Below, piece by piece: positions 25,830-39,400 of a stretch of DNA of 64,000 nt. The notes under the pieces are model-generated. The model was not told the origin of the DNA. It saw only the letters and a program-made list of their open reading frames with translations, and did not search any database. This stretch comes from Crambe crambe (taxonomy: Eukaryota > Porifera > Demospongiae > Poecilosclerida > Crambeidae): NCBI GenBank assembly GCA_963924555.1, contig OZ004585.1, forward strand, positions 4,477,488-4,541,487, written 5' to 3'. Every line of letters starts with the position of its first letter. Positions within the stretch are counted from its first letter, which is position 1. Made by a program: the position numbers and the translations under genes.

Positions 25830-27227
25830 AGGTCTCGTTGTCTAACTATTATTAAGTATATAATAGTTCCACTAAAACTGTTAGAGCCGTACAAGCTACA
25901 TAAAAATTTAGCTACAATAGATGGTAGCTTTGGAACCAAATCTAGCTATATAGTTTGGAATAGATCTTTCTTGGAACTGTCATTAATTTTTATTCTCCAA
26001 TTTGGTGAATTGTGTTTTTTTTTCTCAGTCATGCACACACAACTTACTCAGCACACAGACTTTCATGAGAGGTCCTGTTATTACCCATGCACTGACAGAT
26101 CTGAGGAAGAGAACATTGTTGCATTCTTAACTTACATTGGAATGCCCTCTGATCAATAGAGTCTGATATAAGTACAGAAAGGGTTCTGTTATCTTGAGAG
26201 AGCACATATTCTCTTGTCTCTGTATCATTCATTAACTGCATTCGATGTGAATCCACAGTTACTTGTTCCCATTTTATAGTATAAAGAGTAGGCAGTGGTA
26301 TGGGACATGTCAGCATTGCATATGTATCAAGGAACACATCAGTCAAGATAGTTTCAGTAGACACATTTGGAACAGCTGCATTAGGATCAGAATTATTTCA
26401 GTCAAGTGCATGTCTGATTTATGCTTCAGGTTTAGCTATGTTGTAGCTACCTATAGCTAACCTATTCTTGCTTATACTTTATTGTCATATGCTGATTCTT
26501 AATTGTACATAGTTACGTATAGTTACAGTATTATGATGATCTTACGCAGAAACTGAATCCATTGTGATTATGCAAAATCTCTTCAGGTTCTAATTTACGT
26601 TAATCATGTTACTCAATCAGATCTGAATTTAAACAGTCTATTAAAGCTCTCATAGCTATAGGCACAGTTAGTAAACTGCTCCTTTACATGCATTCTAACT
26701 ACTTTTATGTTATACATGTAGCTAGCATAATTACAATACCTATATAAGTATTAGACAGTTCTTTGGGATCTTATTCATGTTTGTAAATCAGCTACGTTGC
26801 TCTATTGCATAACAATTCTTAACAGGTAGCTATACTGCTAAACTATAGGCAGTCTTTTTATGCATGCACTCGTATAGCCAAGTACTTATGCATTATAATT
26901 GTGTAGATATACGTACTACCACTAACCATAGAATGTAGCAAATTCAGAGTGTTCTCCTTGTATTTCACAACTAATATTGACTTCAAAATCTGCTGCAATG
27001 TCATATGTCAGATATTCTTCATCATCATCTGTAGGTTGCTCCATCAATAACACACAACTAGTGTTAATACCTGCATTGATGTCAGGCTCACCATTGTCAC
27101 CAACACAATCGAGCCTTAGTACATTTGGAGCTTCCCTTGAAGGCAAGTAATAGTCCAGAGTAGGAATGCCTAGAATGACATGGATAGAGCACCAAACTAG
27201 AGTGTAGATGAACAAAAATGCGATCAT

Positions 27228-29067
27228 GAGATCTTTCTCATTTCAGATAGAGAGACATGCATGCAGACTAGCATTGATTTATTATCTCAAATGGAGGGAA
27301 GCAGTCGCTGTTGACATGATAACAAGTTCTCTAAACTGGAACTTAGCTACCAGTTACCAAAAATTCTCTGTACAGTAAACAGTGAATGACCAAAAATAAC
27401 AAAATATTAGCTGGCTATAAGTGGTTGTACAACAGATGGATATTAGTGCAGAGAGTGCAAGAGAGCAATGAGAGAGGGGCAGGTTTGGGAAGTATTTTGG
27501 AAATACATTGTACAGTATGTCATAATGAATGCTCACCAATCACTAGCATCATTGTATGATTGCCCTTATCATGCACCTGAATCATATACATAGTATGATG
27601 CATAATAACTATAATAGTCATGCCCTACAGTAACTTACAGTATTACATTAGGCTCTCAAACTGTAACCAAATCGTCATTCCCTTAGAACTACTCAGTGCA
27701 ATTAAGGAAAGGTTAAGAAATATACGCGCTGCGCCGCGTACGTAATGCTATGAATAATTATCATTAAGTGACGTAAATCGTGACATACATGAAGCTCTAT
27801 CCGGCCGGCCAGCATTGTTTAATATTAGAGGGCGGTGGCCATGTTAGTACGAGACCACGCCCCCGCGTCGTTCGTGACGTCAAAACGGTGGATTGCTTGC
27901 TAATGTCGGCAAGTAAGGGGTGCGATACCGTCCAACGTTCTTCCCGCTATCGTGGACCTTCAGCAGGTGTAAGAAGTAGTAGATAAATAGGCCAAAAGCA
28001 ATTTTATCGGAGGGATTCTCGAAATAATGAGCCATACTGACGTTACTCGCAGAGTTGTGTACCGTCAACCACCCCAGTTCGAGGTTTTCTGCGGTTCCTG
28101 CCTTCTCTGTTCAAGCTATTCACTATCCCTCCGGTGTAAATTTCAAGTATCATGCCAGGATTCTGCCCTCCAACTGTTAGCTTCATAGAGCTAGTGCAAC
28201 AATGTTGGAACTTTAGATTTATATGTTTAGGGTGCGGTTGTTTACAGATCAACCCACCCTATACAATGTTTGCATTCCTGTGGTTAGCTGTATATATTGA
28301 AAGTGAATGTACATACATACAACATATATATGAGAACTAGCTTAAACAATGCTTTAATACCGTAGTACAGCCTCACAAACCTGCATGAAAACATGGTACA
28401 AAGTGCAGTGGACCTGTCCTTAATTGCACTGAGTATCTTACTGAAAGTGATTAGCTAAACAAGCCTTACTTATAATGGATACATGGGAGAGGGAATGTTT
28501 TGAATAGGGATTTTATCAAAAGAAGTTATGAACTCTTGCATGATGTAAAACAATACAATAATTATCATAAGCTTATCATTCATTAGAAGATAATTACAGT
28601 TTAGTGATAATAATACTCATCAATTACATAAAGAGATAGCTAAAGCAAGTGGTAAAGCCACTAAATTAGCAGAATATCGATTCAACTATGTGCTACGTAT
28701 CTCTGAAGTGTCTGTAGCTAATCAAAGAAAAGGTTACAGGAGCTGTGTTTTTCTGCTTCAGCATGAATGAAGACCAATTCGTTTTGGATGACGATCTCAA
28801 AAGGTTGGCTACGTAAAACTTCAGTAGCAGGATTGGCTTTGTGCTCAAATAATCTGTTGATCAGTACTATAGTAACCATTTTTTGCACTGTAAATATCTA
28901 GTCTGGTGTAGAGAGTTTGCTATGTTTACATCCTCTAACTTTATGGTAATTAATGTAAAAAGTACTCTCTAAGTAGGGATGGCATTGAAGTAATACTAAA
29001 CTTTTTCACTGGAGTACTAGATCTACTGTCAGCATGCAACTCTTGAATAAGACAGAACACATTCAGT
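27228..29067. other. Intergenic segment between receptors D and B, with a CpG-rich patch
   Basis: Mostly A/T-rich intergenic DNA collinear with other spacers of the cluster. Bases 27720-28110 are unusually CpG-rich and unlike their surroundings, with short plus-strand frames (ATG at 27902 and 28027). No domain is recognisable, and I cannot say whether it is a promoter or first exon of an unknown gene. Confidence 0.4.
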
Positions 29068-30107
29068 GTACTTAAAGGGTAGGTGAAATGAAAATTTTTT
29101 TTTACATTTTTGGGTTGTTTTGTATGCCTACATTACTGGGAAAAAATATGAGAAGCATTGGTTGAAATCTCACCGAGAAAATAGCAGTAGAAGTTGACAA
29201 TTTTATTTACATCCTGTTTTGGGCGGGGCTTACTTGTGATGTCATAGAGGGAACTCATTGTACAATCCCTATTGAAAATAATAAAAATGCTGGAGTCTGT
29301 ATTTCACACATGGTTCAGTGTATTCCCTCCAAACTTTACACAAGTTAATCTTAGAGTATGCTAAAAGTTATGCCAATATTTGAAGCTCATGCCTGTTACC
29401 AAAGGTGAGATATTCAAAAAATCACTTCAAAATGTAGAAACAAGCACTCAGAGCTGATGGCCAGCTTGTCATGCTATAGGTAGGGAGCTAGAATTCTCAG
29501 ATAGACTTACTGGAGCATGTGTGAGTTATACATATACAGCACAAGGCATCATACCTACTAGCTGTCAAACTAAGCTTACAAGCTAGCTAGGCATCATCTT
29601 TTATGCTGTATAGCTCACACATGTTCCAGTATATCTAAGACAGCTCACACATACTCCAGTAAGTCTATCTAAGACTTTTAAGCCCCTACCTACAGCATAC
29701 TAGATTGGTCATCAGCTCAAAAAGCCTATTTTTATATCTTGTATGCAGTGAAGGATATCTCACCTTTGATCAGAGGCATGGACTTTAAACTTTGTTACAG
29801 CCTTTAACATACCCTAGCTTTTGTTAGTGCAAACTTTGGAGTGGAAATATCAAACCTTATGTGAAATACAGACTCCAACATTTGTATTATTTTCAATAGG
29901 GATTATACAATGAATTCCCTCTATGACATCACAAGTAAGCCCCGCCCCAAACAGGATATAAATGAAATGGCCAACTTCTACTGCTATTTTCTCAGTGAGA
30001 CTTCAACCAATGCTTCTCATATTTCTTCCCAGTAATGTAGGCATACAAAACAACCCAAAAATATAATAAACTGAGAAATAATTTTTTCATTTCACCTACC
30101 CTTTAAT
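29068..30107. mobile_element. Foldback element (~1.04 kb) between TTAA sites
   Basis: AGGGTAGGTGAAATGAAAA at the left is matched by the complement, CATTTCACCTACCCT, at the right, and inverted similarity extends for about 450 bp of each arm. TTAA stands immediately outside both ends (29069-29072 and 30103-30106), as for piggyBac-type TTAA target duplications. The centre (about 29500-29650) contains further inverted copies of an ACATG(C/T)TCCAGTA motif. No transposase is encoded. Confidence 0.75.
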
Positions 30108-30485
30108 ATCAGGAGCAAACTACCTAAGTACAATCCCTACTTCACTCCTCATAAGAGGCCATGGCTCAACAGGAGCAGTCACAGAACATTCAAAGGTAGT
30201 GAAGTAGGTATTAGTTATCTTAAGTAGTTGGGTAAGTTAGATTAGTTACAGTATCCTCTTGTTCATGGACTTTTTTTGAACCTTGCCATCCTACTTGTCT
30301 ATTTTTTTTATTCCTTTACATGTACTTGTAGAACAATTCATGCATATAATAATTACACACAGTGCTAACTACAGGAATTATAATTCTATTTTTTGTGTGT
30401 GTGCTGACTTAAGATGTGTCGGTCCACAGAGTACATCATTGATAAATCAAACGGAAGAATTTCAGGAACTTGCTCTGGAATATAG

Positions 30486-33400
30486 CTAATCTGTTTGTTT
30501 TTTATCAATGACTGAAGATTTGGGTTCACGTGTGTCTCGCAATATTAACTGAGGTTTTCCCCCCTTGTTTTTGCTGTACATTTCATTGCAAGGGTCATTT
30601 AATTCAAGTGCTCCATAATCAATATTTCTGGGAGGTATCTTTGGCTTCTTCTTATTCACAACAGCGTATAAGCAGTTGTCACGCGTTCCCTCTACTTCTG
30701 CACTGCATTTTCCAGCAGTTTTTGATTTCTTATTTACAGTGGAATAAATATGTGAAGGATCCCATGTTTCAGAACCCTTTTGCATTTGAGTTTCCTTCTG
30801 CACTGAAACATCACATGGTGTAAGGTCTATTTCTTTGCGATTTCTTGAAGCATTTGCAAATGTTTTCTTCATCACTGTAGCAGAGTGGGAGCCATCCCAA
30901 TAATCAGATGCATAAGATTTCTTCTTTCGCTCAACTTCATTATGTACTAGAGGAAATTTATTTATACATTGTGCATCTTTTAATGATGTTACTGTGCTAT
31001 TATTTGGATCATTCAAATCTTCATGAGTTTCTCTGTTCTCCAATTCCATAGCAGGAAGATTTTCAGTTATATGTAATGTTGATGCTATGGATACTCCAGT
31101 CTCTTTCTTGACGTGAGTTTTAATGATTCTGCACAATGTTATTGAACTGATAATAGTCAATAATAAAGCTCCAATTCCAGCTCCAATTCCAACTACAATT
31201 CGTATTGCTGTAAGTGATATGAATGATAGTCATAATGATATAGCTATGGGGAGCTACAATACACTATCATGAAAAGACTGTTTACTCTTTGAACTTGGGG
31301 AACACTGATTTTATTAGCTAGAACCATAAGAGAGTGTTATGTAGGGATGGCCCAGTTAGAATTCGGTAAATATAATAGTTGCAAGCTTAGCTACATTCTT
31401 AACATGCTGGTTAGTGAGTAAAAGAGAAAAGAAATAATTCTTCATCTTCGTATTATGAGGATAATAATAAGCCATGTCCATGCTCTGGGTACACCTAACT
31501 CCATGATATGTCCTATCAACTATAAGCAAACTAATTAGCTATGTACTGCATGCACACTACATATGTCATTGAACTTCAATAGCAAACTTTAAAATTTATA
31601 TGCCGTAGCTACATGTATGCTTTTTGGAATTACTGTATACTGGAACTCACATTTCTCAGTCTATGCATGTCTTAGTGATAATAAATACCAATATTTTCAG
31701 CCAACTAAGAGACAGGCTAAATAATCATGTTAGCTGACAATACCTATTCTCTGACTCTATAGTGCAAGCTACATCATTATAGCACTGCTATAATACAGTC
31801 AAACTGCCAATAGTGGACCCTTCAAATGTGGAGAACTGACTCTGAATAACATGCTCCCTATATTGATTCACTCATAGTGAAACCACACACAAAAGAAGCA
31901 CACCCCCATTTAATAAAAAATGTGTGTTAATAATGCCTTCATTTTCTCTATGAGATTTAGGTCTGTAAAGAATAAATGATCTCCACTCTATACATCTTTT
32001 CTCAGACACGATTGATATGGGAGATGGCTGATGTAGACAGCCACTGCATGCACATCATGGCTGTTCTCACTTCAGTTGGAGTATCTGTCATGTTGTTTTA
32101 TCCATCCATTTAATATACTGTATCTACATATACAGGGGTGGACAGGGTGGCCTGGGCAACCCTATTATTTTTGAGGAATAATCATCACTTAGCTACATTA
32201 TGGTTACACCACATTTCCAACAAACTACAATTTAGCACACACATTAACAACTCACCCAAATTTAATTCTTGAGGATATGCGGACAATGTGATGGTAATGG
32301 TAATATTATCTCCCCTTAGTGATGAAGAGACCAGATTTTGTTCCACAATGCACTTAATTGTGTAGCTTTCCATTACGACAAAATTAAGCTCACCAGTACT
32401 GATCTCCAAGGTCGAGTTAATCATGAAATTATTGTTATTTACTCTCTCAGTTCTATTAATAGATATCCCATTCCATTCACAGCTATCAGAACCGCAAGGT
32501 GATCCATTAAATATCCACCTCACACTGATGTTACTTCCCCTAGCATTGCAATGAAAGATAGCTGTCTCACCATTCGCTACTGTCTGGGATGAAGGGGAGA
32601 CAATTATTTCACTTCTCTCTAAAATATAATAATCAGTGTATGTATAAAAAGTTCCATTAAATTTGTCCTTACAAGCTATACATAAAATAAAGCTACAATG
32701 AATCAAATTTTCAAAAACAATGGTAGCTTTGGAACAATTTCTTTTTGAAACTCTTATTGTGTGCTTCAATTTGGTACCAATATCTCAAAACTTGTGTAAT
32801 TATTCATAGCTACCTATACTTATTAACTTACCTAGCACATGGACTTTTATGAGAGGTCCTGTCACTTTCCACTGACAGTAATTGTTCTTAGGAAGAGAGC
32901 ATCGTTGCATTCTTAACTTACACTGGAATGCCCTCTGATCAATAGAGTCTGATATAAGTACAGAAAGGGTTCTGTTATCTTGAGAGAGCACATATTCTCT
33001 TGATTCTGTATCATTCATTAACTGCATTCGATCTGTATCCACAGTTACTTGATCCCATTTTATAGTATAAAGAGTAGGCAGTGGTATGGGGCATGTCAAC
33101 ATTGCATATGTATCAAGGAATACATCAGTCAAGATAGTTTCATTAGACACACTTGGAACAGCTGCATTAAGATTAGAATTAGTAATTATTTCGATCATGT
33201 GCATGTCTGATTTATGCTTTAGACTTAGCTATGTTGTAGCTACCTAGCTAACCTATTCTTGCTTATATTTTATTGTCATGTATGGTACATAGTTACATAA
33301 AGTTACAGTATTATGATGATCATAACGTAGAAACTGAATCCTTTAGGATTATGCAAGATCTCATTAGGTTATAATTTACGTTAACAATTTGCACTTGGGA

Positions 33401-36400
33401 ATACCATTTAGCTACCTATGTTAAGCTTCCACATGTATGTGGAATAAAGGTTTGGTAATGCTGCAGGGGCCACTCCCCCAAAGCTTGTAATCTTGGGGGC
33501 CCAGCGAGGGCATACCTCTACATAGAACATAGAGCTAGGGGGCCCCAGCAGGGTCGCCCCCACATAGAACATAGAGCTGGGGGGCCCCAGCAGGGTCCCC
33601 CCCCCCCCCCCCCCCCCCCCCCCGTGTAATGATAACTGCAAGGAGGGGGGATGATAGCTCGCCCTCCTTGCGTCGATGGCTACCTCATGCAGTTGGGTCA
33701 GCCACCGATAACTGCCGCCACTATACTTCATGTTGGGGAGTGTCATGTCTGAGACATGTCCCAAAGTGTAACTACACTCTCCAAACCATGAATGTAATGT
33801 GTAAGTTATGTCTAGTGATCCTGTTGTTCTTCTCTATCCTATGAATATTGTTCAAATTTTTGTACCAATCATTATCGTTATTTATTCATGTAATTATCTC
33901 TGACCAATAATACAAATGTGAATGCATTGTAGGAGTGTGTGTCAGTGTCTGGTGAGCTCCCTTGCTACTGCTATCACCTCCTCTGGCGGGGTTTTGATGT
34001 AGGCTATGAAAGCAGATGACTTCCACCTACCCAGAGTTTTGATGAATGAATCGCTGAAGCCAGCCTGTGCTGCAGCAGTTGCTGCACCAATTCGAAAACT
34101 ATGACCAGCATAGTGTGTGGTATCGACACCAGCTTGGGAGAGAGCATCTCGCAGATGATGAACTAAGTGCACCCGAGACAATGGTGTACCATTCTGGAAA
34201 CAGAACAGTGGCCCCGGGACTGGGGGGCGAATGGCCAAATAACTCAGCACTGCTGCAACTGGGCAAAGAGTCTGATCACCTGTACGTCCCAGATATAGAT
34301 GGGTACCAATGCCAAATGGGTCTGTCTTGCTGTGCCGTAGGTGCACAATTAGTACCTGTGGGCTATCCCTTGAATCAATGGTGACATCCGACACTGACAG
34401 TACATTCTTGCAAGGGGATGTGTAAGTAAATTCCCCTGCCCGCATAAACCCCAAAAAACCAAGACAGCAAGCTGCCCAAAGCATGGCCTTATCGAATATT
34501 GATGGGTCCTTTGACCATATGGCATGTATTCACCGAAGAAGGGATGGTGTGATAGGCAGCCTCTTGCCCCGCACGCAATCTGGTTTGTTCCTATGAATTC
34601 CTTTAAGTAGCTACGTATGACAGCCTTGGGAAAGATGTGTATGCTGGGTCTGAGAGACCTACGCTGATTTGCTGAAACTGCAGTGCACTCAAGTAAGATC
34701 GGATAGTCCCCACACTCACTGACTGTGAGAGGACGGCAGCAAACTGGCAGAGGGTGTGTTCTGTAAGAGGAAGTGGGGACAAGGTGTAATGTATGCAGAA
34801 GTGGATGTACTGGCGCCAGCCTGATTGGTACACAGCTCTGGTTGATCTAGAGATCCCCTGATTAAAGAGCGAGCTAACAACACTGTCCACTCCTGCGAGC
34901 CCCAATTGGGCATCCTGGTGACCAGTAGATCCAGCACTGTGTTTGGTACAATCACATGAGACAGCTGTGGAACGAGAGTGGAACAATGGTATATTATTGC
35001 GGGAAATAGCATCAGCTGCAGTATTATCCACCCCTGGCACATGCTCTGCTATGAACTCAAACCCACAGGATGCAGCATAGAACACAAGACAACGCACTAA
35101 GTGCATGAGGAGGGGGTCCTTGGCTGTTCGGCTCCTGATTATCCCCACCACTGCCATGTTGTCAGAATTGAAGCGCACACAACTATGCTTCCAATGGTGG
35201 CCCCATAGGGCTGCTGCAATAACAATGGGTACTACTAACTCCTTGGCAGCAATGTTAAGAGAATGCCAGTTATCAGGCCATTGGATCTGAAACCAGCCAT
35301 GGGAGAGGGAGAATGCGCCCCAGCCAAAGGACCCAGATGCATCAGATGTCACCTCGGTAGAGGGGGTGGAAATTGGGAAGAAGATGTGCCATTCCAGCCT
35401 TGCAAGAATGTGCTCCACCACAGTGGAGCACATTGGGGGGCTCTGTGGTGGGGGGCTCTGTTAAGGGATAACAGGGGGAAACAGTTGCCTAAGAAAGGTT
35501 CTACCCTGTCTGACAACTGTTGCAGCGTGGGACAAGTGTCCAAGCGATGACTTCAGCTCTCTCCTGGTGCACGATCTCTTTTTTTTTCCAGTGCTGTAAA
35601 GCTGTCTGAAGGCGTGTAAGTTATTCCAGGGGAAGACGTAGCTCAAACCTGTGGGTGTCAATGAGGATACCCAGAAAAACCAAGGCAGTGCTTGGACCTT
35701 CAGTCTTTTGGGTTGCAATTGGGATGCCTAAACCCTGAAAGATTCTTAGCACCTGGTCCAGTGTTCCTGTTGATCCTTGAGGGGTAGCTGCGTCGAGGAA
35801 TAAAAAATCATCTAGGTAGTGGAGCTGGTGCTTGATTCCTTGCTGGTGTAGTACCCAGGCCACCAGGTCTGCTACTGCACTAAATATCTTTGGTGCTGAC
35901 CTAAGCCCGAAAGGGAGGGCTCGATCGATATATGTTGCACCTCTCCACGAGATCCCTAACAGGTGGTAGTCATCGGGGTGAACAGGAATAATGTGATATG
36001 CATCTTTAATGTCCAGCTTGGTCAGTTGCGCATCTTGGCCTAGACGTCTTATCACATTGACTGCCTCATCCACTGATGCATAGCGCAGCGAACAGAGGTC
36101 TGGTGAAATGCCATCATTAACACCGGCACCAATTGGGTGAGGCGGAACTTGTTCAATTGATGTGGTTTTGGCACCAGGCCCATGGGACTGGTATGGGCCA
36201 GTGGTTTTGGGCCATGAAGCCTACTGGCAGCAACCTCTGTAGCTATCCGGTCCTCAACCACCCTCTCATTTGCCAAGGTGGATGGGTGATTAGAGCCTCG
36301 ACTATGGAGACTGGTGTTGCTATAGTTGAAACCTATCCGGAATCCCTTGGTCAGCCTTCACGGATGTATGCTGCATAGGTTGCATCTGGGTGGCTGTCTA

Positions 36401-39400
36401 AAAAGGGGGATAGATTCTCCATCCGAATGGGTGAGTGGTATCGTGGCCATAAGGGGCTAGGCTGTGATGACACAAATGCTGCCAATTGGACAAGGTCCTG
36501 GGTGTAGCAGTAAGAGCCATTGATGATATTAGCACAATCAAGAGAGATCGATGGACCTGGGAAGAAGAAACTGTGACCAGTGATTTCTAGCATCCGGTGC
36601 AGGTGTACACCCATACCAGTATACATCCAATAATAACCTATACAACCCTATAAAGCACATGCACATATACAACCTCTACATGCCATAGTCCCCTATATAG
36701 TTATATCTACATGATACATGTACAAAAATACATGCATGGGTACAACATATACATATACACCTGCACATAAGTACCTAATACTACATACACATGCACATAA
36801 ATTACCTAATACTACATATACACCTGCACATAATTATATTTTTATCTGCATACACACATAATGTACAAGCACAGATGTAGCTCCCCTTCACACATTACGC
36901 ATGCTCATATTAACATGATTCATCAAGTATATAACTCTATGTGTGCCACTGATGGCATCAAGAAAACCAATGAATCAACGATTGGGTCAGGAAACGAAGT
37001 AATTGAAATAAGTACAATAGTCTAATAGTTGAGGAAGTATTTCAAGGGGGCACTTCCCCTCAGTGATGGGGAGCAGATGTCACCGCAGGCTGCTGTCGAA
37101 CCCGAGGTGCACTGAGCCGTGACTTGTATGCAGATGATTCGGGCACCCTGGCACAATCCTTAGCCTTATGATCTGCAGATCGGCAAACAGGGCACTCATG
37201 CCTATAGATGCACTCCCCAGCTGGAAAATAACAAGCACCTTTATTCCACGAGACACAGAAGTTGCCTCGGTTTCTACGCCGGGGAATTGGGGGCTGAGAG
37301 GTAGCCACTGGGTTGGAGACTGGTGGCTCGAGACATGCCAACGCACACTGCGCTCTGGTGTGGTCCACCTGTCTGCAGAGGGTGCAAAAGACTCCTGGAC
37401 CGGCCTGCCGTTGGCCAGGATGGTGGAAGCTTGGAGGCCTGGGAGCAGCGTGTTCCATCGCATGGTGGGATCAGCTGCAGCCTGCTGCCGGAAGGCGCGA
37501 TCATAATCCAACCATCCCAAACCACCATGATGCTGGGTGTAATGTTCATACTTACTATTATCATAGATATACTACACGGAACGGGATTGGAAACCGCCCA
37601 CGCACTCTCATAGGCGCAATACATTTCAAAACGTGATATCCGCGTTGTGCAATAACCCTTTTCACTCGTAGTATTAGCCATAGCCATTATACTAGGCCCT
37701 GCACAAGCTTTGTGTAACAGTACTGCCTACAGCGGATGAGATTAAAGGAAGGTAAGTGTAAAATTAGGAAGCTGATATGTTTCTACACAGGAATATAGCA
37801 TTTTGAATGATATCAGATGGGTAACTCTAGAGTTCATGCTTTTTAGGGGCTTGACTTTGTGTAACTAAAACTGAACAGATAGCCATCCAAATAGAACTTT
37901 TTTCTCACCATTCTGTAGTTTTAACATCGTTGTAATGGGATAAGTAAATACCATGATAGCAGAGTGTACATGAGCCCTATAACTATTGGTGAAAGATGCA
38001 CTGAACTTTGAACCCCTGTACTTAGTACCTTTTCTTGCCCATAGATGAGTAGGAGAAAATTGAAGTTCGACCTCAGAAAGAACTATGCTAGGAAGAAGAG
38101 TAGGGGATCAGTGACTCGTATCAATCCAGTTACTGAGCTACATATTAGTCTACCACTTTCAATATTTACTTCCTCACCAGCTCCCGATATACCATCTCTC
38201 CACAGGAGGTTGATGAAGGCTAGCATAGTGCCTTCAAATTGGATTTGCTCTTTAATACCTCCTGACCAAAATCTTGCTTTATATAAGCTCCATGTTCTGC
38301 CGCACTCATCATCAGCTGATTTTTCAATTATCTTAACAATATCCAACAATCACTCATGGGCAGTACGGGTAGGACAAAAAGAAGTAGATATCAGCCAGTC
38401 GCTTTTACTTCAAGGATCACCTAGTTTTCTGAAGAGTATTGGTGAAATTGTTAGTGTTCTATCATTATTGGATGGCTCTAAGTTCTGTGTGGGTAATCAA
38501 GATGAAAAGTTCAAATATCTTGATCATAGTCATAAGGGAAAATTTATGGACCAGCAAGGTAAGCATTGTGTTTTCATAGTTTATAAAACTTTTAGTTTTG
38601 AATTGTACAGGTAAAAAACTTGTTGCTTATAAGGATGAGAGCTTTAATCCAAACCCTACAATATGTCATAGCAGATGTGACATTATCATTTCTATTCAGA
38701 GCAGTGATCGTTGCCTAATGTGTGAGGAGTACAGGTACTAGTTCATTTTTTGCTGTAAATTTACATAACACATTGGTTAATCCAATCATAGGAAAACCCT
38801 CCATGCTCTACTTTGTCGTCAGAGGTCCCAAAGTGTGCCTAGAACAAGTAGCTATACAAATTTTAGGTACCTCAAGACACCTGAAAAGATCAACCGACTG
38901 CATGATATGCGTCGTAAAAGCAAGGTTACCCAGGTAACTAGCTAATCATCCTCATAATAATTATGGAAAGTTAAAATTGAAATTCTAATAGTTGATGATT
39001 AGTCGGCTTAAGGCAAAAGTGGCCAGTTTGACAGAAAGTATTGGAGTTGCTCTTGATAATGACACCACAAGTGACTTTCAAAAAATTATGGATGAGGAAG
39101 ATGGGAAAGTTAAGCAATTGTATCCTGAAGGTTCCTTTCAACAAATATTTTGGGAACAGCAAAAGGAAGCATCATCTAGGACTGGAAAAGGTAGACGCTG
39201 GCACCCCTTAATGATTAAATGGTGCATTTTTTTACGTCACCAGTCAAGTAAAGCATATGAGATGCTTAGGCAGTGCATACATCTTCCCTCACAACGAACA
39301 TTACGGGATTATACAAACTGCATCAAAGCCAAAGCTGGCTTTTCTGCCGAAGTTGACCAACAGCTAATAGAAGCTGCTCATTCCGAATCTTCTCCTGAAT

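Larger units (their letters stand above)
21590..27227 (-). pseudogene. Ig-like receptor B, short-tail type, decayed
   Basis: Recognisable exons: 26927-27227 (signal peptide and Ig 1), 26048-26375 (Ig 2), about 22187-22534 (Ig 3), 21843-21936 (transmembrane) and about 21590-21772 (tail). Independent lesions are visible. Exon 2 is 328 nt instead of 324, with an extra TGCA-type 4-bp insertion near 26085 that shifts the frame. Exon 3 has lost nine bases that in the paralogues encode the Q-C-I around the second Ig cysteine, and its 3' half diverges. The tail has an extra base inside the codons of the VIYEEI motif and lacks the C-terminal part. The Ig 2 to Ig 3 intron is swollen by about 3 kb of MITEs. 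Exon 1 and the transmembrane exon remain open, so decay may be recent. Confidence 0.85.

Noticed and set aside
33942-34484. Bacterial or phage integrase (horizontal transfer)
   Set aside because: It follows RT and RNase H in one element with DIRS-type gag, so it is a retrotransposon tyrosine recombinase.
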